A stretch of 64,000 nt of DNA from an uncultured Eisenbergiella sp. (GCA_947630215.1 CANRGX010000001.1:115617-179616); one strand, 5' to 3'. Shown: positions 54,328 through 62,644, counted from the first letter of the stretch. A program made the numbers and translations. The notes: generated by a model from the sequence alone, not told the origin.

Positions 54328-55275
54328 ATGCCTATCAGAATTACAAATTTTGCGGGGAGATTCGGATGGAACGCGAGAAAATATTTTCCAAAGCTGGCCA
54401 GCGAGTCCTATCTGAAGTTCCAGTTTGTCACCCGCAGGAAGATTCAGCAGGATTATATCGACTATTTTCTGAACAGCCCCGAGGTGCCGCATCCCCACGT
54501 GGTGAATCTGGAAACCATCAATCGCTGCAATTCCACCTGTGAGTTTTGCACGGCCAATAAAAATGCGGAGAAACGGCCTTACGCGCGGATGAAGGACGAG
54601 CTGTACTACAGCATTATCGACCAGCTTCGCGACTGGGGCTACAAAGGGCACCTGACCCTGTACGGCAATAATGAACCCTGGCTGGATACCCGCATTGTGG
54701 AATTTCACAAATATGCCAGAGAGCAGCTTCCGGACTGCTTTATTTTCATGTCCACCAACGGACTGCTGCTGGATGTGGAGAAGGTCAAATCCATCATACC
54801 TTATGTAAACCAACTGATCATCAACAATTATTGCCTGGATATGAAGCTGCATCCCAACATTCAGGTGATCTATGAGTATGTGCAGGCCCATCCGGAGGAG
54901 TTTGCGGATGTGGATATTCTGATTCAGATGCGCTATCTGAAAGAGGTGCTGACCAACCGCGCCGGCAGCGCGCCCAACAAGAAGGCCACCGAGAAGGTCA
55001 TTAAAGAAACCTGTCTGATGCCCTTTACGGATATGTGGATCACGCCCAACGGCAAGCTGGGGATCTGCTGCTGCGACAACTTCGAGCAGACGGATTTCGG
55101 CGATCTCAATCAGATTCCGCTCAAGGATGCCTGGAACAGCCAGATCTATCAGCAGCTGCGCCAGAAAGTGAAGGATGGGAGGCAGAACTGGCCGTTTTGT
55201 ATGCACTGTGACTTCATCGACACGAAGCTGCGGACGGACATTGCCAAAGAGGTGCTCAGACAGAACCGCAAATAA
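54328..55275 (+). CDS. Radical SAM protein with SPASM-type C-terminus
   Basis: 315 residues. The [4Fe-4S] SAM motif is NRCNSTCEFC (about 67-76; Cys-x3-Cys-x2-Cys). A GNNEPWLD block corresponds to the SAM-binding GGEP. The C-terminal part has a second cysteine set (CLMPF, ICCCDN and FCMHCDF) as in SPASM domains, which hold auxiliary clusters. No precursor peptide gene is visible beside it, so a sugar, lipid or protein substrate is as likely as a peptide. It is a separate transcription unit with its own promoter and terminator. ATG 54328 is preferred over TTG 54322 for spacing. Confidence 0.85.
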   Translation: MPIRITNFAGRFGWNARKYFPKLASESYLKFQFVTRRKIQQDYIDYFLNSPEVPHPHVVNLETINRCNSTCEFCTANKNAEKRPYARMKDELYYSIIDQLRDWGYKGHLTLYGNNEPWLDTRIVEFHKYAREQLPDCFIFMSTNGLLLDVEKVKSIIPYVNQLIINNYCLDMKLHPNIQVIYEYVQAHPEEFADVDILIQMRYLKEVLTNRAGSAPNKKATEKVIKETCLMPFTDMWITPNGKLGICCCDNFEQTDFGDLNQIPLKDAWNSQIYQQLRQKVKDGRQNWPFCMHCDFIDTKLRTDIAKEVLRQNRK

Positions 55276-55294
55276 AACAGGGTCGTTGATAAGT

Positions 55295-55326
55295 AAAACC
55301 GCCCGGCGCTGGCCGGGCGGTTTTTT
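55295..55326. terminator. Bidirectional intrinsic terminator
   Basis: A long near-perfect stem AAAACCGCCCGGC / GCCGGGCGGTTTT with a four-base loop, with T6 on the plus side and T4 on the minus side. It lies between the convergent radical SAM and flavoprotein genes. Confidence 0.92.
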
Positions 55327-55358
55327 CGCGGAAAGAATCTGCCGACAGAAGGGGAGGC

Positions 55359-56912
55359 CTATTTTGCCTCGTGGTACTCCTTCTCGGTGTTGACGTTCCA
55401 GATATTGGAACGGTCGGCAATGCCGTTTACAATATTGTGCACGGCCTCGAAGGAGGTACACATGGAATGGTCGATGTTGTTGTAGCGGTGCTGACCGTTG
55501 CGTCCCACGCAGTACAGATTGTCAATGGTGTTCAGCCAGGCGATCAGCGTGTCGATTTCGGAATAGGTGTCAAAGTAGGCGGGATAGGCCTTTTTCACGG
55601 ATTCGGCGTGGGTATCCAGCACGTCCTCCGCCCGGTCGATCAGCCCCATTTTGACCATTTCCGAGATGCCGAACCGGGAAAATTCCTCGTCGGTCATATT
55701 CCACAGATCGTCGCCCTCCGTGCAGAAATATTCCAGTCCGATCCATACGGTGTTTTCCAGATCCGATACCATATAGGGGGACCAGTTGTTGTAAATCTGC
55801 ATCCGGCCCAGGGCAACCGTGCGGTCATGCACATAGATCCAGTTGTCCGGCACAATGTTGCCGATGGTCTTGATTTTGGTCTTGTTTTTCAGGTTCAGAC
55901 GGGGCACCAGTACGCCGAGCGTGCGGTAGTCCCGGTAGGGAAGGCCGGCGGCGATGGCCGCTTCCTTTGCGGGAACGTCGTTCATGCCGCCCACCAGATC
56001 CTTTAAGGGCATGGAGGAAATGAAAAAGTCTGCTGTTTCCTCCACGGTCTGTCCGTTGTTCTCATAGGTGAGGGACACGATGTGATTGTCGGCGTCTTTT
56101 TTCAGGGAGACCACGCGGCATTCCCGCAGGATCCGGCCGCCCAGCTTCTCGATCTCCGCCGCGGTCACGTCCCAGAGTTCGCCGGGCCCCAGCTTGGGAT
56201 AGCTGAAGGATTCGATCAGAGAGGTTTCCACATGGCGGTTTTTCCGGTTCGGAAGCAGCTTGCCGAACATATCCCGGATAATGGCCAGTACGGAAAGTCC
56301 CTTTGCCCGCTGGGCGCCCCAGCTGGGATCTATCTCGCTGGGATGGCGTCCCCAGAGATTCTCCGTATAATTTTCAAAAAACATGGAATACAGCTTGCGG
56401 CCGAAGCGGTTGATATAGAAATCCTCCAGGGAGTTTTCCTTCCGCTTGTGGACGACGGCGGCCAGATAGCTGAACACCGCCTGGATGTCCGTAATCAGCC
56501 CCATGTTGGCGAAGGTTTCCCATTTCAGGGAAATGGGATAATCGAAAAATTTCTTATTATAATAGATGCGGGAAACGCGGTTGCGCTGCAGCATGACCCG
56601 GTCTTCCTTTTCCGGATCCGGGCCGCCCTCTTTGAGGGGGACCGGCCGCTCCAGCCGAATATCGTCATAGGCAGGACTGCCCTGCATCGGCAGCATCTGT
56701 TCCCACCATTCGTTTACGCGGGGAACCTTGGAGAAAAAGCGGTGGCCGCCCATATCCATCCGGTTGCCCTTATAATCGACAGTTTTGGAAATGCCGCCCA
56801 TATACCGGCTTTCCTCCAGGACGGTCACTTCAATATCATCCGCCTGCTTCAGCAATTCATAGGCGGCCGTAAGGCCCGCGGGGCCGGCGCCTATCACAAG
56901 AGCTTTTCTCAT
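55359..56912 (-). CDS. NAD(P)/FAD-dependent oxidoreductase (UDP-galactopyranose-mutase/amine-oxidase-like)
   Basis: 517 residues. The FAD-binding Rossmann start is [18 protein letters not shown] (about 4-21), then [17 protein letters not shown] and [14 protein letters not shown] (about 49-62), the pattern of the protoporphyrinogen-oxidase/UGM superfamily. The middle has [20 protein letters not shown], and a late [16 protein letters not shown] closes the FAD site. Family members on polysaccharide loci are often annotated as sugar-modifying; the reaction here is unknown. ATG 56912 is used, after an AGGAAACAGG-like site; a TTG seven codons upstream has no ribosome site. It has its own promoter. 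Confidence 0.85.
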   Translation of the reverse strand: MRKALVIGAGPAGLTAAYELLKQADDIEVTVLEESRYMGGISKTVDYKGNRMDMGGHRFFSKVPRVNEWWEQMLPMQGSPAYDDIRLERPVPLKEGGPDPEKEDRVMLQRNRVSRIYYNKKFFDYPISLKWETFANMGLITDIQAVFSYLAAVVHKRKENSLEDFYINRFGRKLYSMFFENYTENLWGRHPSEIDPSWGAQRAKGLSVLAIIRDMFGKLLPNRKNRHVETSLIESFSYPKLGPGELWDVTAAEIEKLGGRILRECRVVSLKKDADNHIVSLTYENNGQTVEETADFFISSMPLKDLVGGMNDVPAKEAAIAAGLPYRDYRTLGVLVPRLNLKNKTKIKTIGNIVPDNWIYVHDRTVALGRMQIYNNWSPYMVSDLENTVWIGLEYFCTEGDDLWNMTDEEFSRFGISEMVKMGLIDRAEDVLDTHAESVKKAYPAYFDTYSEIDTLIAWLNTIDNLYCVGRNGQHRYNNIDHSMCTSFEAVHNIVNGIADRSNIWNVNTEKEYHEAK

Positions 56913-57021
56913 GTACCTGTTTCCTTTCCGCAAAACGGCGTCTGTGATCCGACCGCTTTGCCGTCTGTCCTTCGTCGCGTAGGGGCGTTCCGCGCAGTAC
57001 GGGGCCCGTTTTTATTCTATC

Positions 57022-57050
57022 ATTTTACCATATCTTGTCCCGTTCGTCAA
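57022..57050 (-). promoter_or_regulatory. Promoter of the flavoprotein gene
   Basis: Read on the minus strand: TTGACG (57050-57045), 17-base spacer, TAAAAT (57027-57022), about 110 bases upstream of ATG 56912. Confidence 0.68.
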
Positions 57051-57147
57051 AATATATAAGCCGGAAGTTTAGAAAGAAGGGATTGTCCTGCCGCGCCGGG
57101 GCGTCTGCAGAATGCGGCGTTAAGATTCGGTTATCCCCTGCGCGGTT

Positions 57148-57489
57148 TCAGCGGTCTTTTCCGGAAATGCCGTTTAAGGTGGAAAGAATGCGGTAAATTT
57201 CGGCCGCGTTTTCCGTGATTTGCGCAAGCGCGGTGTCCGCCGGCGTGCTGCGGCCCGCCAGCTTATCCACCGAACAGCCCAGTGCGTTGGCGATTTGCCA
57301 TATGCTGATAAAAGATGGCCTGCTGATTTTTCCGTTCACCAGCTTCTTGACGGATTCATAGGGAAGGTCGGCCCGGTCGGCCAACATCTTCAAAGACCAG
57401 TTCCGCTGCGAAAGCTGTTCACAGATATGGCTGATAATGGCTTCTGTCAGATACTCATTTTCCAAACGGGAATGTATTTTCTTGTGCAC
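57148..57489 (-). CDS. XRE-family helix-turn-helix regulator
   Basis: 113 residues from a GTG start at 57489, six or seven bases after GAAGGAGGG; longer translations have no ribosome site. The HTH lies at about 30-80: LKMLADRADLPYESVKKLVN gives the two helices of the Cro/CI fold, followed by SFISIWQIANALGCSVDKL. The rest is a short helical tail for dimerisation. It is divergent from the Spo0A-like gene across an AT-rich 191-base region that holds two TTTTTGAT direct repeats, which are possible operators. It may control that gene or itself. Confidence 0.83.
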   Translation of the reverse strand: MHKKIHSRLENEYLTEAIISHICEQLSQRNWSLKMLADRADLPYESVKKLVNGKISRPSFISIWQIANALGCSVDKLAGRSTPADTALAQITENAAEIYRILSTLNGISGKDR

Positions 57490-57575
57490 TCGAATCCCTC
57501 CTTCGTTTTGCTGCTGCGCGCACCGATTCTGCAGACTCTTATTTATTCCACGAAACGCCATAAAAGACACATAAA

Positions 57576-57614
57576 TTTTTGATTTAATGCCATATAAGCA
57601 CTTCCATTTTTGAT
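57576..57614. repeat. Direct repeats between divergent regulator genes
   Basis: TTTTTGAT occurs at 57576-57583 and 57607-57614, 31 bases (about three helical turns) apart, in AT-rich DNA between the XRE and Spo0A-like genes. A regulatory role is a guess. Confidence 0.35.
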
Positions 57615-57680
57615 ATTGACTGATAAAATATAAATAAAAATAAAGTTATCAAATAATTAAACAGAAAGAGGTGATATTGG

Positions 57681-58199
57681 ATGCGATATTATGTCGTTCC
57701 GGAGAAAGTATGCAACAATAATGAATGGGAAGCACTCTCTGTTCTGTTGGGAAACGCCGCTTCCTGCGTTGTCGCTTTTGACGTGAAGGAGCCGCCGGAA
57801 AAGGGCGCAAAACAGATTTCGGAACGGGAGGTATGCCGTCTCTTGACAAGGCTGGGCGTCCGGCCGAATTTGAAGGGCTGTCAGTACCTGCGCACCGCCG
57901 TCCGGATTTGTCAGGAGGACAAGGAGGAGCTGGACGGGATCACCAAACGGCTCTATCCGTCCGTAGCCAGACAGCACAAGGTCAACGCAGAGAGGGTAGA
58001 ACATGATATCCGCCACACCATAGAGGTTTCCTGGAGGACGGGAGACGAGCAGACGCAAAGGGAGGTATTTGGCTATAGTTTCCATGAGGGCAGAAGACCC
58101 ACGAACTCGGAATTCATTGTGGGACTTTTGGATTACCTGGAACGCGGGGAATTTGCGGAACGGACGACAGCGGCCTACGGTCTGTCCGGCATTTCCTGA
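57681..58199 (+). CDS. Spo0A C-terminal-domain protein without receiver domain
   Basis: 172 residues. Residues about 60-165 match the sigma-interacting DNA-binding domain of Spo0A: LKGCQYLRTAVRI, a RLYPSVARQHKVNAERVEHD recognition region and the PTNSEF motif near 152-157. The N-terminal 55 residues are short and do not contain a phosphoacceptor receiver domain, so activity is not controlled by direct phosphorylation. The start has an AAAGAGGTGAT ribosome site. It may bind 0A-box-like sites constitutively or compete with Spo0A. It is divergent from an XRE regulator. Confidence 0.85.
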   Translation: MRYYVVPEKVCNNNEWEALSVLLGNAASCVVAFDVKEPPEKGAKQISEREVCRLLTRLGVRPNLKGCQYLRTAVRICQEDKEELDGITKRLYPSVARQHKVNAERVEHDIRHTIEVSWRTGDEQTQREVFGYSFHEGRRPTNSEFIVGLLDYLERGEFAERTTAAYGLSGIS

Positions 58200-58316
58200 A
58201 TTTTTTCTCAAAACGCATTGATTTTGGAGAAAAATAGGTATAGGATAATAAAAAAGGGGAGTTATTTCGGAAATTCCGGCGGTTTAAAAAAGGGTTAAAT
58301 TATTTTAAAAAATGTA

Positions 58317-58345
58317 TTGACAAGGGAAAAAGGATCTGATAGAGT
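58317..58345 (+). promoter_or_regulatory. Promoter of the CAP lipoprotein gene
   Basis: TTGACA (58317-58322), 17-base spacer, TAGAGT (58340-58345), with a second possible -10 TATAGT just after. It is followed by an AT-rich leader to the start at 58409. Confidence 0.6.
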
Positions 58346-58408
58346 ATAGTTAGAAAAGGATGAAAGAGAGAATTCTAATTTTAAGGAAAGAAAGTTGAGG
58401 AGACAGAG

Positions 58409-58984
58409 ATGAAGAAAAAAGTGTTGGTATGCGGTTTATTACTTTCCATGCTGGCATCCGTATTTACCGGATGCGGAAAGAGCGCCGAAGGGCAGGCGGC
58501 TATTTCGGAGGATGCGGCTGTCAGAGCTTATGACACCATTGATTTCGATACCGTCACGATCATGGAGGATGAGGTTCCGTTAGGATCTTCCGTGAATAAC
58601 GCCAACGCTGAGGAGCAGGCGGCGCTTCAGAATATGGCGAGAGCGGCTCTGGATCTGGTAAATCAGCAGCGTGCGGCGGCAGGGCTTGGCGCGTTGGTCT
58701 GGGACAGCGATCTGGAACTGGCAGCGGCGGTGAGAGCCGGTGAAATTGTGCAGGTATTCTCCCACACCAGACCCAACGGAACGGATTGGTGGACAGTGAA
58801 TGAAGCGATTATGCACGGCGAGAATCTGGCTTATGGTTACAATTCCGCACAGGAGGTTGTGACGGCTTGGATGAATTCCCCTACGCATGCAGCGAATATC
58901 CTGTATCCTTCTTTCACGAAATGCGCGATTGCGATTTATAAGAATGGCTCCACTTACTACTTTGCACAGGAGTTCAGATACTAA
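58409..58984 (+). CDS. CAP-domain (SCP/PR1-like) lipoprotein
   Basis: 191 residues. The N-terminal signal ends in the lipobox VFTGC (about 18-22), so it is lipidated and stays on the membrane. The CAP domain (about 75-190) shows ALDLVNQQRAAAGLGALVWD, a VFSHTRPNG block near 119-127, GENLAYGYNSAQEVVTAWMN (about 146-165) and the SPTHAANIL tail that carries a metal-ligand-type His. Function of bacterial CAP proteins is varied and generally unknown. It is a single-gene unit with a promoter and a terminator. The lspA product at 51994 could process it. Confidence 0.92.
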   Translation: MKKKVLVCGLLLSMLASVFTGCGKSAEGQAAISEDAAVRAYDTIDFDTVTIMEDEVPLGSSVNNANAEEQAALQNMARAALDLVNQQRAAAGLGALVWDSDLELAAAVRAGEIVQVFSHTRPNGTDWWTVNEAIMHGENLAYGYNSAQEVVTAWMNSPTHAANILYPSFTKCAIAIYKNGSTYYFAQEFRY

Positions 58985-59005
58985 GATATACAAAGAGAGA
59001 ATTGA

Positions 59006-59034
59006 CGCCCGGCCAATGGCCGGGCGGTTTTTTT
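59006..59034 (+). terminator. Intrinsic terminator after the CAP gene
   Basis: A 9-bp perfect GC stem CGCCCGGCC / GGCCGGGCG with a three-base loop, then G and seven T. Confidence 0.93.
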
Positions 59035-59081
59035 GACGGAACGGGCGGCAGATTGGTGCCCCGGAAAAATCAAAAAAGCTA

Positions 59082-59110
59082 TTGACATTTCATAGAAAAG
59101 ATACTACAAT
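59082..59110 (+). promoter_or_regulatory. Promoter of tRNA-Arg(ACG)
   Basis: TTGACA (59082-59087), 17-base spacer, TACAAT (59105-59110), 33 bases before the tRNA. Confidence 0.85.
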
Positions 59111-59143
59111 TAACTTCGTTGTCAGGATTGCCTGGCAGGAAAT

Positions 59144-59217
<74 letters not shown>

Positions 59218-59224
59218 CTCTTGG

Positions 59225-59251
59225 CCTACAGAGAGATCTGTAGGTCTTTTT
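59225..59251 (+). terminator. Intrinsic terminator after tRNA-Arg
   Basis: An 8-bp stem CCTACAGA / TCTGTAGG with a GAGA loop, followed by TCTTTTT. Confidence 0.9.
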
Positions 59252-59346
59252 GATCCGGCAAAGGTAATTTTTTCCGCCGGATGGGACATACTATGGAACA
59301 AAAGAAGCGGGCGGCTGTTTTCCCGTAAGCTGCAAAGGAGAGACGG

Positions 59347-59733
59347 ATGGCGGGTGTGGTTTATGATTCCAGCAGAATCAAGGTGTATGAAAATTTGAGC
59401 GCGCTGTGCAATCTGGCCGGGGAATCCCAGGAGTGGTGCGACAGGCTGTGGCAGGAGCTTTTAACGGACGGGGAACTGTATGCGGAGCTTTTGTATTTTA
59501 TGAAACATCATACGTTTTCTGATCGGATGAACTGCCGCGGGTACCGGTTGACGGATCTGTTCATTTGGCAGATGGATCGGTATAATCTGCTGCACGATAC
59601 CGGGAAAAATACGGCGGAATGCAGGAAGATGGACATGATTCTGCGCGCCTTTTATTCGATGGCCGAGATGAAAAAGGATCCGGAAACCTTCCTGCGCCGG
59701 CTCGGAGACGGCCGCGGGCAGGATCGGTATTAA
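59347..59733 (+). CDS. Hypothetical protein, alpha-helical, 128 residues
   Basis: 128 residues, soluble, rich in helices, with Trp, Cys and Met (WCDRLWQELL, LTDLFIWQMDRYNLL). The start follows AAAGGAGAGACGG. No signal peptide, membrane helix or known domain is recognised. The core FSDRMNCRGYRLTDLF near 56-71 is perhaps a binding segment. It follows the tRNA-Arg terminator and precedes a small Asn/Gln-rich gene. A CATACTA (59287-59293) before it resembles a forespore -10 element, but the -35 is weak. No function is proposed. Confidence 0.7.
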   Translation: MAGVVYDSSRIKVYENLSALCNLAGESQEWCDRLWQELLTDGELYAELLYFMKHHTFSDRMNCRGYRLTDLFIWQMDRYNLLHDTGKNTAECRKMDMILRAFYSMAEMKKDPETFLRRLGDGRGQDRY

Positions 59734-59762
59734 ACCCGGTAAAAAAAATTTGAACCCATCAT

Positions 59763-59791
59763 GTATAGAAATCGTTTTTTTTCAAATACTA
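59763..59791 (+). promoter_or_regulatory. Possible forespore (sigma-G/F-type) promoter
   Basis: GTATA (59763-59767), 17-base spacer, AATACTA (59785-59791); compare sigma-G consensus GHATR with CATWHTA. It lies 35 bases before the 47-residue gene. There is no good sigma-A match in this gap. Confidence 0.4.
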
Positions 59792-59826
59792 CTTCTGTAA
59801 CTTGAAAAAGACAGGAGGAATACAAA

Positions 59827-59970
59827 ATGTCTAAAAACGATTACAACCAGAACAACAGCCAGAACAGCACGCAGAGCCAGGACAACAAGTCCAAGAACAG
59901 CTCCGAAAACGCGCAGAAGAATCAGAGCAAGAACAGCTCCAAGGATTCTGAGAACTGCAAGAATTACTAA
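59827..59970 (+). CDS. Asn/Gln/Ser/Lys-rich small protein, 47 residues
   Basis: A short gene with a strong AGGAGG site eight bases upstream of ATG 59827 and a terminator 21 bases after its stop. The product begins MSKNDYNQNNSQNSTQSQDN and ends in NCKNY. It is almost wholly Asn, Gln, Ser, Lys and Asp, with no hydrophobic core, so it should be disordered. One cysteine lies near the end. Composition and the forespore-like promoter recall small spore proteins, though it matches no family I can name. Confidence 0.75.
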   Translation: MSKNDYNQNNSQNSTQSQDNKSKNSSENAQKNQSKNSSKDSENCKNY

Positions 59971-59990
59971 ACTGCATAAGGATCGAAGGG

Positions 59991-60018
59991 AAAGCCGGGG
60001 CGGATGCTCCGGCTTTTT
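59991..60018 (+). terminator. Intrinsic terminator after the small-protein gene
   Basis: Stem AAAGCCGG / CCGGCTTT with a ten-base interior GGCGGATGCT, then two more T. Confidence 0.82.
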
Positions 60019-60078
60019 CCTGTGATAGAAACGGCCGGCAAAATACAGCAGCTTCCGTGGCGGGGGTCAGATTTTTCC

Positions 60079-60108
60079 TTGACAGGGTTGGGGCGCTGCA
60101 CGTAAAAT
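60079..60108 (+). promoter_or_regulatory. Promoter of the RNA methyltransferase operon
   Basis: TTGACA (60079-60084), 18-base spacer, TAAAAT (60103-60108). Start of transcription near 60115 excludes earlier in-frame starts and supports ATG 60171. Confidence 0.7.
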
Positions 60109-60170
60109 ACTTCCAGGGAAACGTTTTGCCACGTTTTGGCAGGAGAAAACGAAGTAAAGCAGGGACGTTT

Positions 60171-61340
60171 ATGAGAAGGATGGAACTGATCGCGCCGTGC
60201 CATTTTGGACTGGAAGCGGTTCTGAAACGCGAGATTGTAGATCTGGGATATGATGTGACCGACGTGGAGGACGGCCGGGTGACGTTTTTGGGGGACGCGG
60301 AGGCGGTCTGCCGGAGCAATCTTTTCCTGCGGACGGCGGAGCGCGTCCTAATCAAGGCCGGCAGTTTCCGGGCCGATACCTTTGAGGAGCTGTTCCAGGG
60401 GACGAAGGAGATCGCCTGGGAGGAGATGATTCCCATTGACGGCAGGTTCTGGGTCGCCAAGGCCGCCAGTGTGAAAAGCAAGCTGTTCAGTCCCTCGGAT
60501 ATTCAGTCCATTGTGAAAAAGGCCATTGTGGAGCGTCTGAAAACGGTTTACCGCGTCAACTGGTTTGCCGAGGACGGCGCTTCCTTCCCGCTCCGCGTTT
60601 TTTTGAAGAAGGATGAAGTGACGATAGGGCTGGACACCACCGGCGAGTCCCTGCACAAGCGCGGCTACCGGAAGCTGACGGCCAAGGCCCCGATTGCGGA
60701 AAATCTGGCGGCGGGTCTGCTGCTGCTGACGCCATGGCACGCGGATCGGATTCTGGTAGATCCCTTTTGCGGCAGCGGGACTTTTCCCATAGAGGCGGCA
60801 ATGATGGCGGCACATATCGCGCCCGGTCTGAACCGTTCGTTTGCGGCGGAAAGCTGGCCGCATTTGATAGAGAAAAGACTTTGGTACGACTGCGCGGACG
60901 AAGCGCGGGATCTGGTGGAAATGGATGTGGAGACGGATATCCAGGGATACGACCTGGATGGGAAAATGGTGGAGATCGCCCGGGAAAACGCCAGACTGGC
61001 GGGCGTGGACAAGCTCATTCATTTTCAGAGAAGACCGGTGTCGGAGCTGTCGCATCCGAAGAAATACGGATTTCTGGTTACCAATCCCCCTTACGGGGAA
61101 CGGCTGGAGGAGAAAAAGAATCTGCCCGCCCTCTACGGAACGCTGGGGGAGCGGTTTCGGCGCTTGGATACCTGGTCGCTTTATGTGATCACTTCCTATG
61201 AGGATGTGGAACGCGATATCGGCAGGAAAGCGGACAAAAACCGCAAGATTTACAATGGCATGATGAAGACCTATTTCTATCAGTTCCAGGGGCCCAGGCC
61301 CCCGAAACGGACAGGTCAGAGGGAGGAAGCAGCAAAATGA
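60171..61340 (+). CDS. THUMP-domain class I RNA methyltransferase (RlmL/YpsC-like)
   Basis: About 389 residues. The N-terminal THUMP-containing half (about 1-160) begins MELIAPCHFGLEAVLKREI. The methyltransferase half has VDPFCGSGTFPIEAAMMA (about 195-212) and the catalytic NPPYGERLEEKKN (about 304-316), the (N/D)PPY motif of N-specific RNA methyltransferases. It probably makes N2-methylguanosine in 23S rRNA. ATG 60180 is an alternative start. It overlaps the rdgB start by four bases and leads the operon rlm-rdgB-yfcE. Confidence 0.9.
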   Translation: MRRMELIAPCHFGLEAVLKREIVDLGYDVTDVEDGRVTFLGDAEAVCRSNLFLRTAERVLIKAGSFRADTFEELFQGTKEIAWEEMIPIDGRFWVAKAASVKSKLFSPSDIQSIVKKAIVERLKTVYRVNWFAEDGASFPLRVFLKKDEVTIGLDTTGESLHKRGYRKLTAKAPIAENLAAGLLLLTPWHADRILVDPFCGSGTFPIEAAMMAAHIAPGLNRSFAAESWPHLIEKRLWYDCADEARDLVEMDVETDIQGYDLDGKMVEIARENARLAGVDKLIHFQRRPVSELSHPKKYGFLVTNPPYGERLEEKKNLPALYGTLGERFRRLDTWSLYVITSYEDVERDIGRKADKNRKIYNGMMKTYFYQFQGPRPPKRTGQREEAAK

Positions 61341-61978
61341 AAACGGTTTTGTTTGCGACGGGAAACGAAGAAAAAATGAAGGAGATCCGTGCAATCCTGG
61401 AAGAACCGGGACTGCGGGTCCTGTCCATGGGAGAGGCCGGGATCGGGATCGAGGCAGAGGAGAACGGCAGTACGTTTGAGGAAAACGCCCTCATCAAGGC
61501 AAAGGCGCTGGCAGAACAGTGCCGGGAAAAGCAATCCCCGCTTTTGCAGGACTGCGCGCCCGGAGAGCTTGTGGTGATGGCGGACGATTCCGGATTGGAA
61601 ATCGACTATCTCAACGGCGAACCGGGTGTCTATTCCGCCCGGTATATGGGACATGAGACGTCCTACCGGGAGAAAAACGCCAATTTGATAGCCCGGCTGG
61701 AAGGTGTGGAAAAGGCCGACAGGACGGCGCGGTTTGTCTGTGCCATTGCCGCGGTTTTCCCGGACGGGGGACACGCGGTGACCCGGGGAAAAATAGAAGG
61801 CTATATCGGATGGCAGGAGAGCGGAGAAAACGGTTTTGGTTACGATCCCATTTTTTATCTGTATGAAAACGATCAGTCCACCGCTTCGCTTTCCCCCCAA
61901 CAGAAAAACCGGATCAGCCACAGGGGCAGGGCGCTTCGCAGGATGAAGGAGCTGATGGATGAAAGGGGAGCCATGTAA
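61337..61978 (+). CDS. rdgB: ITP/XTP/dITP pyrophosphatase (RdgB/HAM1)
   Basis: 213 residues. Starts FATGNEEKMKEIRAIL (about 5-20), has TFEENALIKAKALAEQC (about 44-60), the metal site VMADDSGLEID (about 79-89), GVYSARYMG and the late GFGYDPIFY (about 167-175), then SHRGRALRRM. It hydrolyses non-canonical purine triphosphates so they are not built into nucleic acid. The segment REKQSPLLQDCAPGELVVMA is a little longer than in E. coli. It is translationally coupled to the upstream RNA methyltransferase and is three bases from the phosphoesterase. Confidence 0.96.
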   Translation: MKTVLFATGNEEKMKEIRAILEEPGLRVLSMGEAGIGIEAEENGSTFEENALIKAKALAEQCREKQSPLLQDCAPGELVVMADDSGLEIDYLNGEPGVYSARYMGHETSYREKNANLIARLEGVEKADRTARFVCAIAAVFPDGGHAVTRGKIEGYIGWQESGENGFGYDPIFYLYENDQSTASLSPQQKNRISHRGRALRRMKELMDERGAM

Positions 61979-61981
61979 AAA

Positions 61982-62470
61982 ATGAGGATCCTGATTGTCA
62001 GTGATACGCACGGAAGAAACGGCAGTCTGACCGGTCTGCTGGACAGGATGCAGCCGTTGGATATGCTGGTGCACTGCGGCGATGTGGAGGGTGGGGAGGA
62101 CTATATCCGTCAGATGGCAAAGTGCCCTGCGCACATCGTGAAGGGAAACTGTGATTTTTCCATGACGCTGCCCCGGGAGGAGTTTTTCCTGATTGGAACT
62201 TATAAGGTCTGGCTGACCCACGGCAACCGGCAGCTTTCCCTCTGCGGGATCCGGCAGCTGAGACAGGACGCCCAGGAAAAGGGCGTGGATATCGTGATGT
62301 ACGGGCATACCCATATGCCGCGGATAGAACTGGCGAAGGAGCCGGGTCAGGTAACTTTGCTTAACCCGGGCAGTCTTTCCTGTCCGCGCCAGGACGGGCA
62401 CAGGCCCAGCTTTATCCTGATGGAGCTGGATCGGCAGGGCGTGGCGCATTATCATCTGAATTATCTGTAG
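61982..62470 (+). CDS. YfcE/MJ0936-type metallophosphoesterase
   Basis: 162 residues. The metallophosphoesterase blocks are ILIVSDTHGR (about 3-12), VHCGDVEGG (about 31-39), KGNCDF (about 57-62), THGN near 79-82 and YGHTHMP near 106-112, which together give all metal ligands. The small size and final LLNPGSLSCPRQ match YfcE, a cytoplasmic phosphodiesterase. It follows rdgB, an arrangement common in Clostridia, and ends shortly before the tRNA cluster promoter without a visible terminator. Confidence 0.95.
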   Translation: MRILIVSDTHGRNGSLTGLLDRMQPLDMLVHCGDVEGGEDYIRQMAKCPAHIVKGNCDFSMTLPREEFFLIGTYKVWLTHGNRQLSLCGIRQLRQDAQEKGVDIVMYGHTHMPRIELAKEPGQVTLLNPGSLSCPRQDGHRPSFILMELDRQGVAHYHLNYL

Positions 62471-62493
62471 TACGGAAAAAATCAAAAAAATGA

Positions 62494-62522
62494 TTGACAG
62501 GAAGGGTGACTTTATATATAAT
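62494..62522 (+). promoter_or_regulatory. Perfect consensus promoter of the tRNA cluster
   Basis: TTGACA (62494-62499), 17-base spacer, TATAAT (62517-62522): full sigma-A consensus in both elements, 48 bases before tRNA-Pro. Confidence 0.95.
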
Positions 62523-62569
62523 AATTCTTGCGTCACGGACGAGGCGAGTGTAAAATCGGCCGGAGCTGC

Positions 62570-62644
62570 CGGGGTGTGGCTCAGTTTGGCTAGAGCGCCT
62601 GGTTTGGGACCAGGAGGTCGCAGGTTCGAATCCTGTCACCCCGA
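62570..62644 (+). tRNA. tRNA-Pro (anticodon TGG)
   Basis: Acceptor CGGGGTG / CACCCCG, anticodon stem CCTGG / CCAGG, anticodon TGG at 62605-62607, T-loop TTCGAAT, discriminator A. CCA is not encoded. Confidence 0.96.

Noticed and set aside
55371..57059. Two plus-strand open frames over the flavoprotein gene
   Set aside because: The minus strand holds a complete FAD-binding protein with its own promoter; the plus frames are its mirror.
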